A stretch of DNA of 64,000 bases from Nitrosomonas sp. (GCA_017879645.1 JAAEXZ010000002.1:19235-83234), one strand, 5' to 3'; positions 17,991-27,810 are shown, numbered from the stretch's first letter. Program-made: numbers and translations. The notes: generated from the letters alone by a model not told the origin.

Positions 17991-20075
17991 ATGAATAATG
18001 CAATCAGCTTGTCAACTTTAGTAGATACGAACAACATCCGATCCATGGCGGGTCCGATGCTCATTATCATGATCCTGGCAATGATGGTGTTACCCCTGCC
18101 GCCATTCATACTGGATCTGTTCTTTACCTTCAATATCGCGGTATCCATCATTGTGTTGATGGTGAGTCTGTATACCAAGAAAGCACTGGAATTTGCGGTG
18201 TTTCCGACCATTCTGCTGATTACGACCCTGTTGCGGCTATCCCTCAATATTGCATCGACCCGTGTGGTGCTGCTGGAAGGACACACCGGACCCGATGCTG
18301 CGGGCAAGGTGATCGAGGCTTTCGGCCACTTTCTGGTGGGAGGGAATTATGCGGTTGGGATGGTGGTATTCATCATTCTGGTGGTGATCAATTTTGTGGT
18401 GATCACCAAGGGTGCCGGGCGTATTGCAGAAGTGAGCGCACGTTTTACCCTGGATGCGATGCCGGGCAAGCAAATGGCCATCGATGCCGACCTCAACGCT
18501 GGCCTGATCGGTGAGGATGAAGCTCGTCGGCGCCGGGCGGTGATTTCCCAGGAAGCTGATTTCTACGGATCGATGGATGGTGCGAGCAAGTTTGTGCGCG
18601 GTGATGCCGTCGCCGGTATTCTGATCATGTTGATTACCATCATCGGTGGTTTGATTGTGGGCGTCATGCAGCATAATCTGCCACTTGCCGAGGCAGCCAA
18701 GAATTACACCCTGCTGACGATAGGCGACGGACTGGTTGGACAGATTCCTGCACTGATCATATCCACCGCTGCGGGCCTGGTAGTAAGCCGTGTGACTACC
18801 GAGGAAGACATCGGCGAACAGGTGCTCGGCCAGATGTTCAACCGTCCGCAGATCCTGGTCATTACCGCCAGCATACTGGGTGTCATGGGGCTGATTCCCG
18901 GCATGCCCAATTTTGTGTTTTTGCTCATCGCTTCGATTCTGGGTGCGATTGCTTACATGAAACATAACGCGGCACAGGTTCAGCCCGTGGCACCGGTAGC
19001 ACCGCAAGTGCCGACGGTGGAGCGCATGGATGCCAGCTGGGATGATGTGACCCCCATCGACACGCTGGGTCTGGAAGTGGGATATCGCCTGATTCCCCTG
19101 GTCGACAAGACCCAACAAGGCGATCTGATCAAGCGGATCAACGGTATACGCCGCAAATTCGCACAGGAAATTGGTTTTCTGCCGCCTGTGGTGCACATTC
19201 GCGATAACCTGGAACTGCGCCCCAATGGATACCGCATCACGCTGAAAGGATCGGTTATCGGTCAGGGCGAATCCTATTCCGGCATGTATCTGGCGATCAA
19301 TCCGGGACGTGTCACCACGCAGTTACCCGGAACCGTTACCAGCGATCCGGCATTCGGATTGCCGGCAGTATGGATCGAGGTGGCACTGCGCGAGCAGGCA
19401 CAAACCAACGGCTATACGGTGGTCGATGCCAGCACTGTCGTTACCACACATATCAACCACTTGATCCACTCCCATGCTGCGGAATTGCTGGGACGTCAGG
19501 AACTGCAAAAACTGTTTGATCATTTGACCAAGCAATCGCCGAAACTCATCGAAGATCTGGTACCGAAACTGTTACCGCTGTCGACCGTGCAAAAAGTTCT
19601 GCACAACTTGCTGGATGAGAATGTACATATTCGCGATATGCGCACCATCATCGATGTGCTGACGGAACATGCTGCGCAAACCCAGGATGCCACCGAATTG
19701 ACTGCGGTAGTCAGAGTTGCCCTGGGGCGGGCCATCCTGGAGCAGTATTTCCCCGTCGATATGGATTTGCAAGTCATGACACTGCATCATGATCTGGAAA
19801 ACATTCTGACCCAGGTCATGCAGACGGGTACGGCACAGGGAGGCACGGGCATCGAACCGGGTCTGGCCGACACCCTGATCAAGGAAGCCAAGGTAGCCGC
19901 ACAGAAACAGGAAAAATTGGGATTGCCGATTGTATTGCTGGTACCGGGAGCAATTCGCGCCTTGCTGTCCAAATTCCTGCGCCGGGCCTTGCCACAACTG
20001 CGTGTACTAGCCCATTCCGAAATTCCCGATTCCCGAAAAATTAAAATTTCTGCTGTTATTGGAGGTAGCAAATGA
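17991..20075 (+). CDS. flhA: Flagellar export gate protein FlhA
   Basis: FlhA is the large membrane and cytosolic docking component of the export gate (FHIPEP family), using the proton motive force for export. It is about 694 aa. Multiple membrane helices fill residues ~15-320, including the family signature region RLSLNIASTRVVLLEG. The cytosolic domain (about 350-694) binds chaperone-substrate complexes. I prefer ATG 17991 (MNNAISLSTLV) over an in-frame GTG at 17976. The stop overlaps the flhF start as ATGA, which implies translational coupling. The gap from flhB is 54 nt. Confidence 0.97.
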   Translation: MNNAISLSTLVDTNNIRSMAGPMLIIMILAMMVLPLPPFILDLFFTFNIAVSIIVLMVSLYTKKALEFAVFPTILLITTLLRLSLNIASTRVVLLEGHTGPDAAGKVIEAFGHFLVGGNYAVGMVVFIILVVINFVVITKGAGRIAEVSARFTLDAMPGKQMAIDADLNAGLIGEDEARRRRAVISQEADFYGSMDGASKFVRGDAVAGILIMLITIIGGLIVGVMQHNLPLAEAAKNYTLLTIGDGLVGQIPALIISTAAGLVVSRVTTEEDIGEQVLGQMFNRPQILVITASILGVMGLIPGMPNFVFLLIASILGAIAYMKHNAAQVQPVAPVAPQVPTVERMDASWDDVTPIDTLGLEVGYRLIPLVDKTQQGDLIKRINGIRRKFAQEIGFLPPVVHIRDNLELRPNGYRITLKGSVIGQGESYSGMYLAINPGRVTTQLPGTVTSDPAFGLPAVWIEVALREQAQTNGYTVVDASTVVTTHINHLIHSHAAELLGRQELQKLFDHLTKQSPKLIEDLVPKLLPLSTVQKVLHNLLDENVHIRDMRTIIDVLTEHAAQTQDATELTAVVRVALGRAILEQYFPVDMDLQVMTLHHDLENILTQVMQTGTAQGGTGIEPGLADTLIKEAKVAAQKQEKLGLPIVLLVPGAIRALLSKFLRRALPQLRVLAHSEIPDSRKIKISAVIGGSK

Positions 20076-21361
20076 AAGTAAAGCGATACGTTGCTTCCAC
20101 ATCCAAGGAAGCCTTGCGCCAAGTCAAGGAAGAATTGGGTGCTGATGCTGTCATCCTGTCGAACCGAAAAACGTCCAGTGGTGTCGAGATCATGGCTCTG
20201 GCCGAATCGGAAATGTCGAATCTCGTACAGGATCAACTTCCCGAAGCGCCGCCCGTTGCTACGAATGTCATGCCTTATGAGTTACCGGAAGCAGGTGCAT
20301 CGCATCCCTATGCCATGATGCAGGCTTTGACGCATAATCCCATGGGGATTGCAAAAGCGGGTGAAGAGGCGATTTCCTTGAACGTGGCACAGAACATCAT
20401 CGCCGAAATTCATGCCATGCGCAGCACGATAGAAGATCAACTGGCGACCGTGGCCTGGGGGAACTTCACCCAGCGCAGACCGGAAAAGGTAAAAATTCTG
20501 CGCGCCATGCTGGATTCGGGTTTCAGTCCCATGTTGTCACGCCGTCTGGTAGACCGTCTGACGACTGAACTCGATTACGAGCAAAGCATGAAGCAGGCGA
20601 TATCGGCACTTACCAGCAATCTGCATGCTGCAGCAAGCGATGAAATGGTGGAAAAGGGGGGAGTGTATGCTCTCGTCGGACCGACCGGAGTCGGCAAGAC
20701 CACGACTACAGCAAAGCTGGCTGCGCGTTGTGTGATCCGGCATGGTGCCGACAAGGTTGCGTTACTGACCACTGACAGCTACCGGATTGGCGGTCATGAA
20801 CAACTCAGGATTTATGGACAGCTACTGGGTGTGCCGGTGCGCAATATCAAGGATACCGAAGATTTGCAGTTGACCCTGTCCGAGCTGAAAAACAAGCACA
20901 TGGTGCTGATCGATACGGTGGGCATGAGTCAGCGCGACCAGATGGTGGCGGAGCAACTTGCCATGCTCAGTAATTGCGGTGCTGACGTCAAGCGGGTGTT
21001 GATTCTGAGTGCCGCGTCCAACGGTAAAACCCTGGATGAAGTGATTTCCGCCTATCAGAAGAATGGTATCTATGGTTGCATCATCACCAAGGTCGATGAA
21101 GCCGTCAGCCTGGGAGTAGTCCTCGATGTCATCATTCGCCGCAAACTGGTTTTGCATTACGTGGCCAATGGACAAAAAGTGCCGGAAGATATTCATGCAG
21201 CCAATCCGAAATACCTGCTGCAACGGATTTTCAATGCCACCCCGAGTGATTCGGCGTTCACGCTTCAGGATGCCGAGTTTGCCATGCTGATGTCGAGTAA
21301 GAGCATAGCCGAGCCGGCCCATGCTCAGGACAAATCTTTCGCGGGCTTCAGCTATGAATAA
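20072..21361 (+). CDS. flhF: Flagellar placement GTPase FlhF
   Basis: FlhF is an SRP-type GTPase that sets the site of polar flagella and recruits early basal-body parts. The protein is 429 aa. The N-terminal variable domain (about 1-115) starts MKVKRYVASTSKEALRQVK, as in most FlhFs. The central N domain precedes the G domain, whose P-loop GPTGVGKTT is at residues 203-211. The SYRIGGHEQLRIYG block, LIDTVGM (G3) and TKVDEA (G4) follow. It overlaps flhA by 4 nt and fleN by 8 nt. Together with FleN it points to a polar flagellum of controlled number. Confidence 0.97.
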   Translation: MKVKRYVASTSKEALRQVKEELGADAVILSNRKTSSGVEIMALAESEMSNLVQDQLPEAPPVATNVMPYELPEAGASHPYAMMQALTHNPMGIAKAGEEAISLNVAQNIIAEIHAMRSTIEDQLATVAWGNFTQRRPEKVKILRAMLDSGFSPMLSRRLVDRLTTELDYEQSMKQAISALTSNLHAAASDEMVEKGGVYALVGPTGVGKTTTTAKLAARCVIRHGADKVALLTTDSYRIGGHEQLRIYGQLLGVPVRNIKDTEDLQLTLSELKNKHMVLIDTVGMSQRDQMVAEQLAMLSNCGADVKRVLILSAASNGKTLDEVISAYQKNGIYGCIITKVDEAVSLGVVLDVIIRRKLVLHYVANGQKVPEDIHAANPKYLLQRIFNATPSDSAFTLQDAEFAMLMSSKSIAEPAHAQDKSFAGFSYE

Positions 21362-22253
21362 TAAAGTGATGATCAACGATCAGGCGGCAGGTCTGCGCCA
21401 GCTGGAATCCTATCAGGCTCCCGATTCCGCGCGAGTGTTCACGATAGCGGCTGGCAAGAGTCGTGTCGGAAAAACCAGTGTGGTCGTCAATCTGGCCTCG
21501 GCTCTGGCCAAGAATGGACAGCGCGTATTGCTGATCGACGAGAATCCTTTTGATAACAATATCTGCACTTATCTGGGACTGCGTTCGCGATTCGATTTGA
21601 TGCATGTCATCAATCGTGACCGGACACTCAAGCAGGTACTGCTGCAGGAATCCGAGAATATAGCGGTTTTGCCTGCCATGCATGGCATCCGGCAATTAAA
21701 CAAACTCAACCCTTTCGAGCAGGAATGGTTGGTGAAGAATTTTACGGAACTGGTGCAATCCGTCGACATCATCCTGATTGACACGGCCATGGCGGGCACG
21801 ACCCATGTACTACCGCTCAGTCTGGCATCGGAACAGGTCATGATCGTTACCTCGGGGTCAGCCGTGTCGCTTACCGGTGCTTATGCACTGATCAAGATCA
21901 TGAGCCAGGAATATGCAAAAAAACATTTCCTCATCCTGGTCAACAAAGTCGAATCGGAAGCCGAGTCGGAATCGATCTACCATAATCTGTGCCAGGTTAC
22001 CAATGCGTATTTGTCCGTTTCTCTGGAATATATCGGTTATATCGAAAGGGATGAGAAATTGCAGAGCGCCACGCAATTATCCAAATCCGTCATCGATGCA
22101 TTCCCTGCAGCACCTTCGGCATCGTGTTTTAGGCAACTGGCGTTTGATATTCTGCGCACTTCCTGTCCCGACAAGTACAGTGGCGGAATCGAAGATTTCA
22201 TGCAGCGTTTAATCCGAACCAGTCATCTCAGTATGGCAAATCTTACGGTGTAA
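21354..22253 (+). CDS. fleN: Flagellar number regulator FleN/FlhG (MinD/ParA ATPase)
   Basis: FleN is an antagonist of FlhF that limits flagellar number and, where present, restrains the sigma-54 activator FleQ. The protein is 299 aa. The deviant Walker A is GKSRVGKTS at residues 34-42; the usual K-G-G of MinD is replaced by K-S-R. LLIDENPFDNNI matches the next block and ILIDTAMAGT the Walker B-like region. The C-terminus is helical and likely to bind membrane. I chose ATG 21354 (MNNKVMINDQ), overlapping flhF; an upstream in-frame start at 21321 would extend further into flhF. fleQ itself is not in the window. Confidence 0.95.
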   Translation: MNNKVMINDQAAGLRQLESYQAPDSARVFTIAAGKSRVGKTSVVVNLASALAKNGQRVLLIDENPFDNNICTYLGLRSRFDLMHVINRDRTLKQVLLQESENIAVLPAMHGIRQLNKLNPFEQEWLVKNFTELVQSVDIILIDTAMAGTTHVLPLSLASEQVMIVTSGSAVSLTGAYALIKIMSQEYAKKHFLILVNKVESEAESESIYHNLCQVTNAYLSVSLEYIGYIERDEKLQSATQLSKSVIDAFPAAPSASCFRQLAFDILRTSCPDKYSGGIEDFMQRLIRTSHLSMANLTV

Positions 22254-22259
22254 TTGACT

Positions 22260-22976
22260 ATGTATACAGCAACCGGTGTTGGAAAAATCGATAAGGATCA
22301 GTTCATAACGGAGTTTAGTCCGCTGGTGAAACGTATCGCCTACCACATGATGACGCGTCTGCCTGCGAGCGTGCAAGTCGATGACCTCATTCAGGCAGGC
22401 ATGATCGGGTTGCTGGATGCCATCAATCGTTATGAAGGATCATACGGTCGGCAATTCGAGAGCTATGCGGCACAGCGCATTCGTGGCTCGATTCTGGATG
22501 AATTGCGTGAAGCCGACTGGTTGCCGCGAAGCCTGCGTAAAAAAATGCGCCGGATCGAGTCTGCCGTGACGAGTCTGGAACAGCGTCTCGGTTGCTCGCC
22601 CAGTGAACAGGATCTGGCCGAGGAACTCGATATGTCGCTCGATGAATATCACGAAACACTGCAAAGTGCGCGCGGTGCCCAACTGATCTATTACGAAGAT
22701 TTTCAGCAGGACGACGAGGAACCATTTCTGGATCGCTTGCTGGTCGATTCTTCCGGAGATCCCATCAATGCATTGCTGGATGAGAATTTCAGAAAACAAT
22801 TGATCGCTGCAATCGACAATCTTCCACCACGTGAAAAACAGGTGATGGGGATGCATTACGAACAGGAAATGAATCTCAGGGAAATTGGTGAGGTGCTGGG
22901 TGTGAGCGAATCCCGGGTATGCCAGCTTCACACGCAGGCGATAGGACGGTTGCGCAGTCGTATGCGTAATACCTGA
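22260..22976 (+). CDS. fliA: Flagellar sigma factor FliA (sigma-28)
   Basis: FliA directs RNA polymerase to late flagellar and stator genes. The protein is 238 aa. Region 2 shows the core-binding and -10 recognition helices (DDLIQAGMIGLLDAINRYE, then SYAAQRIRGSILDELRE), region 3 carries LPRSLRKK, and region 4 the helix-turn-helix NLREIGEVLGVSESRVCQL. ATG 22260 is 7 nt after the fleN stop; the in-frame TTG at 22254 is less likely. A sigma-28-like site before flgK in this window is a probable target. No flgM (anti-sigma) is present here. Confidence 0.96.
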   Translation: MYTATGVGKIDKDQFITEFSPLVKRIAYHMMTRLPASVQVDDLIQAGMIGLLDAINRYEGSYGRQFESYAAQRIRGSILDELREADWLPRSLRKKMRRIESAVTSLEQRLGCSPSEQDLAEELDMSLDEYHETLQSARGAQLIYYEDFQQDDEEPFLDRLLVDSSGDPINALLDENFRKQLIAAIDNLPPREKQVMGMHYEQEMNLREIGEVLGVSESRVCQLHTQAIGRLRSRMRNT

Positions 22977-23017
22977 TGGCGGGATGGGAACATTCTCTTT
23001 GACTCAGTGAATGGTCG

Positions 23018-23776
23018 ATGAATAAAAAAGCAAGAGTGGATTGGAACAGTATTGGGGGTATCGTGCTGGCCTTTGTCGCCATTATCGGTGGACAAGTGCT
23101 GGAAGGCGGCCATGTCGGATCCCTGGTTCAGGCTGCAGCGTTTCTGATCGTCATGGGTGGAACCATCGGAGCGGTACTGTTGCAAAGTCCGATCAAGATA
23201 TTTCTGAATGGTTTGCGCATGAGCAAATGGGTGGTATTTCCGCCGGTTCATGCACCACAGGAACTGATCAAGCAAATCATCGGCTGGTCCAATATTGCGC
23301 GGAAAGAAGGGTTGTTGGCACTGGAAATGCAAGCGGCTACTGCCAAAGATCCACTGGCAAGAAAGGGGCTGCAACTTCTGGCGGATGGCAGCAGTGGAGA
23401 AAAGCTGCGTGAGGTGCTGGAAATCGATGTTTCCGCTCAGGAAGACTATCAAAAGCAGTCTGCCCGTATCTGGGAGGCGGCCGGTGGCTATGCGCCCACG
23501 ATAGGGATTCTGGGTGCTGTTTTGGGACTGATTCATGTCATGGAAAATTTAAGTGACCCAAGTCTGCTGGGAAGCGGTATTGCGGTTGCGTTTGTGGCTA
23601 CCATTTATGGTGTGGCTCTGGCCAATCTGGTTTTTCTGCCGATTGCCAACAAGCTCAAGATACTGATTGCCGAGCAAGTCGTTTTACAGGAAATCTTGCT
23701 CGATGGCTTTGTTGCCATTGCCAATGGAGAAAATCCAAGATTCATCGAGAACCGGTTGAAAGGCTATTTCATTTAG
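23018..23776 (+). CDS. motC: Flagellar motor stator protein MotC (MotA family)
   Basis: This proton-channel subunit of the flagellar stator pairs with the following MotD. The protein is 252 aa. Hydrophobic helices lie near residues 12-30, 38-56, 155-175 and 188-210. The cytosolic loop between helices 2 and 3 (about 60-150) holds the charged residues that contact FliG. The GYAPTIGILGAVLGLIHVM stretch is the conserved helix-3 signature of MotA/MotC. The start is ATG 23018. It follows fliA by 41 nt, as in Pseudomonas-type loci, but without the che genes that usually stand between them. Confidence 0.94.
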   Translation: MNKKARVDWNSIGGIVLAFVAIIGGQVLEGGHVGSLVQAAAFLIVMGGTIGAVLLQSPIKIFLNGLRMSKWVVFPPVHAPQELIKQIIGWSNIARKEGLLALEMQAATAKDPLARKGLQLLADGSSGEKLREVLEIDVSAQEDYQKQSARIWEAAGGYAPTIGILGAVLGLIHVMENLSDPSLLGSGIAVAFVATIYGVALANLVFLPIANKLKILIAEQVVLQEILLDGFVAIANGENPRFIENRLKGYFI

Positions 23777-23819
23777 CTGGATGACTATGGCTTAGTTTTG
23801 GTACGGTTGATAAAAGATC

Positions 23820-24617
23820 ATGTCCAGGAAACGCAGAAGAGGTGAGGGCGAAGCGCACGAAAATCACGAAAGGTGGCTTGTTTCCTATGCTGACTTTATC
23901 ACCCTGTTATTTGCCTTCTTTGTGGTGATGTATGCCGTATCCTCGATAAACGAAGGAAAATACCGTGTTCTCAGCCAGTCGCTAGTGAGCGCTTTCAAAA
24001 GCAATCAAACCGCGAACCTGGTCGAATCGAAATCGGCGGAATTTTCCGCGATCCAATTACCACAACAGGCTGATTCTGCAAAAACAATCACTGAATCCAG
24101 TATACAAAATGCCAGGAAGCAGAAAAAAATGCAGCATATGGCAAAAAGCATTTTGCAGGCACTGGAACCTCTGGTTAAGGATGGTCAAGTCAGAGTAACG
24201 CAGAGTGCTGTCGGCATTACTGTGGAAATCAATGCGAGTGTACTTTTTTCACCGGGGCAGGCCAAGCTGGCGGAAAATTCCATGGTGGCGCTTCAGGCTG
24301 TGGCGCATGTCGTCAAGGACCATGAGCATGAAATTCATGTCGAGGGTCATACCGATAACATGCCGATTCATAATGACAATTTCCCATCGAACTGGGAGTT
24401 GTCGACAGCACGTGCGAGCAGTGTCATCCGTTTGTTCGTGGAAAATGGTGTGGATGCGCATCGACTGACGGCAATCGGGTATGGTGAGAACAGACCGATT
24501 GAATCCAACGAAACCGCAGAGGGTCGCAAGAGAAATCGGCGCGTAACTGTGATGATTCTGGCTGCGGATCCAAACAGGGTCACCGAATTACCCATTCATG
24601 ACGAGCCAGTCGAGTAG
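23820..24617 (+). CDS. motD: Flagellar motor stator protein MotD (MotB family)
   Basis: MotD is the peptidoglycan-anchoring stator subunit, 265 aa. A single N-terminal membrane helix (about 20-42) includes the proton-carrying aspartate D25 in SYADFITLLFAFF. A linker follows, then an OmpA/MotB peptidoglycan-binding domain (about 130-250) with VEGHTDNMPI, NWELSTARA and GYGENRPI. The start is ATG 23820, 43 nt after motC. The call of MotD rather than MotB rests on the partner and the neighbourhood (fliA-motCD), the usual place for the second stator pair; a motAB pair may exist elsewhere. Confidence 0.94.
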   Translation: MSRKRRRGEGEAHENHERWLVSYADFITLLFAFFVVMYAVSSINEGKYRVLSQSLVSAFKSNQTANLVESKSAEFSAIQLPQQADSAKTITESSIQNARKQKKMQHMAKSILQALEPLVKDGQVRVTQSAVGITVEINASVLFSPGQAKLAENSMVALQAVAHVVKDHEHEIHVEGHTDNMPIHNDNFPSNWELSTARASSVIRLFVENGVDAHRLTAIGYGENRPIESNETAEGRKRNRRVTVMILAADPNRVTELPIHDEPVE

Positions 24618-24764
24618 TTTTCTGCTTCAGGTTTTGATACAGATTCAGTTCATCTGAGTCGAGCTGGCCAGACAAGCATTAATTGTTCGTTGCTTGCCGA
24701 TCGGCTATAGTAGTCGCTACCCGTGACAAATGTTTCCAAGTCCCGCATCCATTCGAAAGTGTAG

Positions 24765-25292
24765 ATGAACGCTCCATTGCCTGAAATCCTTCCCTTGGCT
24801 TCACATGAAACGGGAACCGTTTCATTACTCGCGGATACCATTTGGCGTCATCACTATGCCACGATTATTTCATCGGCCCAGGTTGAATACATGCTCGCGC
24901 AGCGTTACCAGCCCGATTTGATCCAGAGTCAGCTTGCTGATCCCCATATTTGGTGGAGAAAACTGGTGCTCGCAGACAGGATTATTGGTTTCTCCTGTTA
25001 TATGCGCACCTCGAAACCTGAAGAACTCAAGATCGACAAGTTTTACATTCATTGCGATCATCATCGGCAAGGTTATGGTGCAATGATTGTGGCTGATGCT
25101 GTTAAAATATTGCACGAGCTCGATTTACAAACATTGATTTTGACCGTCAACAAACACAATCATGCGGCTATTTCGGCCTACCGGCATTACGGATTCGAAA
25201 TTATAGCGGATAGCGTGGTCGATATTGGAGGCGGGTTCGTGATGAATGATTATTTGATGACCTTGACTCACTGGAAGCGCTGGGACAGTTGA
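24765..25292 (+). CDS. GNAT-family N-acetyltransferase
   Basis: This 175-aa cytosolic protein has the Gcn5-related fold. The acetyl-CoA-binding motif A is HRQGYGAMIVADAVK (about residues 92-106), preceded by the strand IDKFYIHCDHH and followed by the late motif AISAYRHYGFEI. The substrate is unknown. It starts 3 nt before dapF, so the two are probably translated from one message; this pairing hints at a general housekeeping role but does not define the substrate. The N-terminal 50 residues include a short segment (WRHHYATIISSAQVEYMLAQR) common in acetyltransferases acting on small molecules. Confidence 0.9.
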   Translation: MNAPLPEILPLASHETGTVSLLADTIWRHHYATIISSAQVEYMLAQRYQPDLIQSQLADPHIWWRKLVLADRIIGFSCYMRTSKPEELKIDKFYIHCDHHRQGYGAMIVADAVKILHELDLQTLILTVNKHNHAAISAYRHYGFEIIADSVVDIGGGFVMNDYLMTLTHWKRWDS

Positions 25293-25295
25293 CCG

Positions 25296-26123
25296 ATGAA
25301 GCTGAAATTCACCAAAATGCACGGATTGGGCAATGATTTTGTGGTTCTGGACGGAATACATCAATCCTTCGATCTGAATCAGCAGCAAATCCGTTTTTTG
25401 GCCGATCGGCATTTCGGCATCGGATGTGATCAGATTCTGCTGGTTGAGAAAGCGCAAGGATCGGCCGATTTTCGCTATCGCATTTTCAATGCGGACGGCG
25501 GGGAAGTCGAGCAGTGCGGTAATGGCGCCCGGTGTTTTGTGCGCTACGTACATGACCATGCCTTAACCCGGAAACAGGAAATTCAAATCGAAACATTGGG
25601 TGGTGTGATTTCGCCCAAACTGGAAGTCAATGGCGCGGTGACTGTCAACATGGGTAAACCGATTTTTGAACCCAGGGATATTCCGTTTGTTGCCGATCGG
25701 CGGGCATTGATCTATAACCTGACTTTGGATGATGGGGAAGTCGAGATCAGTGCGCTATCGATGGGTAATCCGCATGCCGTTCGAATTGTCGAGGATATCG
25801 ATGCTGCACCGGTCACTACCGAAGGTGCGAAAATCGAAGTTCATCCGCGATTTCCCAGAAAAGTGAATGTGGGTTACATGCAAATCATGGATCGTGATCG
25901 TGTCAGGCTGCGCGTTTTTGAACGTGGTGCGGGCGAAACGCTTGCTTGTGGTACCGGCGCGTGTGCGGCAGTTGTCGCCGGCATTGCGCGTGATTTGCTG
26001 GACAAACAGGTGGTTGTTAGTACGCGCGGTGGCGATTTAACCATAGTCTGGAAAGGAGAAAATGAACCGGTCCTGATGACAGGACCTGCTGTTACCGTTT
26101 TTGAAGGCGAAATCAATTTATAA
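25296..26123 (+). CDS. dapF: Diaminopimelate epimerase
   Basis: DapF converts LL- to meso-diaminopimelate for lysine and peptidoglycan synthesis, by a two-base, metal- and cofactor-free mechanism. The protein is 275 aa. The catalytic cysteines are C74 (EQCGNGARC) and C218 ([10 protein letters not shown]). It starts [17 protein letters not shown], the usual N-terminus. It begins 3 nt after the GNAT gene and 19 nt before the DUF484 gene. The order dapF-DUF484-xerC is widespread in proteobacteria and supports both this and the next two calls. Confidence 0.98.
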   Translation: MKLKFTKMHGLGNDFVVLDGIHQSFDLNQQQIRFLADRHFGIGCDQILLVEKAQGSADFRYRIFNADGGEVEQCGNGARCFVRYVHDHALTRKQEIQIETLGGVISPKLEVNGAVTVNMGKPIFEPRDIPFVADRRALIYNLTLDDGEVEISALSMGNPHAVRIVEDIDAAPVTTEGAKIEVHPRFPRKVNVGYMQIMDRDRVRLRVFERGAGETLACGTGACAAVVAGIARDLLDKQVVVSTRGGDLTIVWKGENEPVLMTGPAVTVFEGEINL

Positions 26124-26142
26124 CCTACCCAAGGAATAGTAA

Positions 26143-26850
26143 ATGAAACCGGAAGATGTAGCAGGTTACCTACAGCAACACCCCGAATTTTTCAATGAAT
26201 ACGCCGAAATTCTGGCAGATATTCACATTCCTAGCCCTCACGACGAGAGAGTGATTTCGATTCATGAACGGCAGGTTTTATCATTGCGGGAAAGAAACCA
26301 CATCCTGCAGAACAAGCTGCTCGAATTGATCAGTTTTGGGGAAGAAAATGATGCGATCAGTGAAAAAATGCATCGTCTGGTCATTGCATTGCTCTCTGTT
26401 TCGGATCTGGATGAGTTGTTTACCACGCTGTATTTCAGCCTGAAGGAAGACTTTACCGTGCCACTGGTTACCGTGCGCTTCTGGAATCTTTCCTGTGGAG
26501 GAAATCTGCGCGAGGAATTTGGTACCACCAGCGAGGATGTGCACACTATCGCGGAGAGTCTTTCACAGCCTTATTGTGGGAACCATGTTGCCGATGAAAT
26601 CAGGCAGTGGTTCGGTGAAAGTGCCTGTCACCTGAATTCTTTCGCCATGATTCCACTGCGCGCAACGCGATCCATTGGATTGCTTGTTCTTGGCAGTCCG
26701 GATGCCACACGGTTTTATCCGGAGATGGGGACATTGCATTTGAAACGCCTTGGGGAACTGGTCAGTACCGCTGTAACACGGCATGACGAAACCAATGTCC
26801 TGAGTGATACTGCGATAGATGATCAGACAACCAGTGAGCAGCAAACCTGA
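26143..26850 (+). CDS. DUF484 family protein
   Basis: This 235-aa cytosolic protein of unknown role is conserved between dapF and xerC. It begins with the family's short helical part (VAGYLQQHPEFFNEYAEIL), continues with a coiled-coil-like helix (SIHERQVLSLRERNHILQNK), and ends in a GAF-like domain (about 85-215; LVTVRFWNLS, then SIGLLVLGSPDATRFYPEMG). GAF-like folds bind small ligands, but none is known here. Its 3' end overlaps the start of xerC by 32 nt if the ATG at 26819 is used. The start is ATG 26143 after a short AAGGAA site. Confidence 0.93.
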   Translation: MKPEDVAGYLQQHPEFFNEYAEILADIHIPSPHDERVISIHERQVLSLRERNHILQNKLLELISFGEENDAISEKMHRLVIALLSVSDLDELFTTLYFSLKEDFTVPLVTVRFWNLSCGGNLREEFGTTSEDVHTIAESLSQPYCGNHVADEIRQWFGESACHLNSFAMIPLRATRSIGLLVLGSPDATRFYPEMGTLHLKRLGELVSTAVTRHDETNVLSDTAIDDQTTSEQQT

Positions 26851-27733
26851 ACTTTTAGCAGCGGCTTTCCTGCAGCACCTGACCTATGAGCGGCGGTTAT
26901 CCGCATTGACCTGTCGCAGTTATGCCGTCGATTTGCGGGATTTATTCCAGAATTTGCAGGAAACAGAGCTGGAGCGCGCGCATTCGGCCCATATACGGCA
27001 GATTATCGCAAGGCTGCATGCCAAAGGATTGTCGGGGCGGAGCCTCGCGCGAAAACTGTCGACGTGGCGCAGCTTTTATCATTATCTGATTTATCGTCAT
27101 CAGTTTCAGACAAATCCGTGCATAGGGGTACGGGTACCCAAATCACCCAAAAAATTACCTGATGTGCTGTCACCGGATGAAACAGCCCAGCTGCTGGCCT
27201 TTTCGAATCAGAACGGTCTGATAGTTCGTGATCGTGCCATGTTCGAATTGTTCTATTCATCTGGCTTGCGTTTGGCCGAATTGACTCATCTCGAGCCAAA
27301 ACATGTCGATTTGGCTGAAGCCACGGTAAAAGTGCTTGGCAAAGGTAACAAGGAACGTATCGTTCCAGTTGGGCGCTATGCTATCGAAGCACTGACCGCC
27401 TGGTTGGATCAGCGTTCACAAATGGCGAAGCCTGGTGTCAGCGCCTTGTTTGTGTCGCAACGCGGGGGGGCGATCAGTGCCCGGACGATCAGCCATCGAC
27501 TGAAGGACCGGGCCAGACTACAAGGACTGAATCGCAATGTCCATCCACATGTTTTGCGTCATTCATTTGCTTCGCATGTGTTACAGTCCAGCGGCGATTT
27601 ACGCGCCGTTCAGGAAATGCTGGGACATGCCCAGATAACATCGACTCAGGTTTACACCCACCTTGATTTTCAGCATCTCGCCAAGATTTATGATAACGCG
27701 CACCCACGGGCCAGGAAAAAAGACAAGGAATGA
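26819..27733 (+). CDS. xerC: Tyrosine recombinase XerC
   Basis: XerC resolves chromosome dimers at dif with XerD. The protein is 304 aa. The N-terminal SAM-like core-binding domain is about 10-95. In the catalytic domain I see the first arginine in SSGLRLAELTHL, the HVLRHSFASHV box (H-x-x-R), the LGHAQITSTQVYTH box with its histidine, and the nucleophilic tyrosine in QVYTHLD. The start is ATG 26819, overlapping DUF484; a GTG at 26834 is an alternative. XerC rather than XerD is assigned from the dapF-DUF484-xerC order. Confidence 0.95.
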   Translation: MIRQPVSSKPELLAAAFLQHLTYERRLSALTCRSYAVDLRDLFQNLQETELERAHSAHIRQIIARLHAKGLSGRSLARKLSTWRSFYHYLIYRHQFQTNPCIGVRVPKSPKKLPDVLSPDETAQLLAFSNQNGLIVRDRAMFELFYSSGLRLAELTHLEPKHVDLAEATVKVLGKGNKERIVPVGRYAIEALTAWLDQRSQMAKPGVSALFVSQRGGAISARTISHRLKDRARLQGLNRNVHPHVLRHSFASHVLQSSGDLRAVQEMLGHAQITSTQVYTHLDFQHLAKIYDNAHPRARKKDKE

Positions 27734-27775
27734 ACTCGGTTCTTCCAGTCGGGACGGGTAGTGGTTCTTTTCAGT

Positions 27776-27781
27776 TATAAT
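27776..27781 (+). promoter_or_regulatory. Possible -10 box before hslV
   Basis: TATAAT lies 29 nt before the hslV ATG, in the 77-nt gap after xerC. I see no matching -35 and no heat-shock (sigma-32) pattern; the call is tentative. Confidence 0.4.
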
Positions 27782-27810
27782 GAAATTTTTTAAATATCTA
27801 AATAGATTAC

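Noticed and set aside
18237-19196. Long minus-strand open frame (319 codons)
   Set aside because: Antisense shadow of flhA, rich in His/Gln as expected from mirrored codons.
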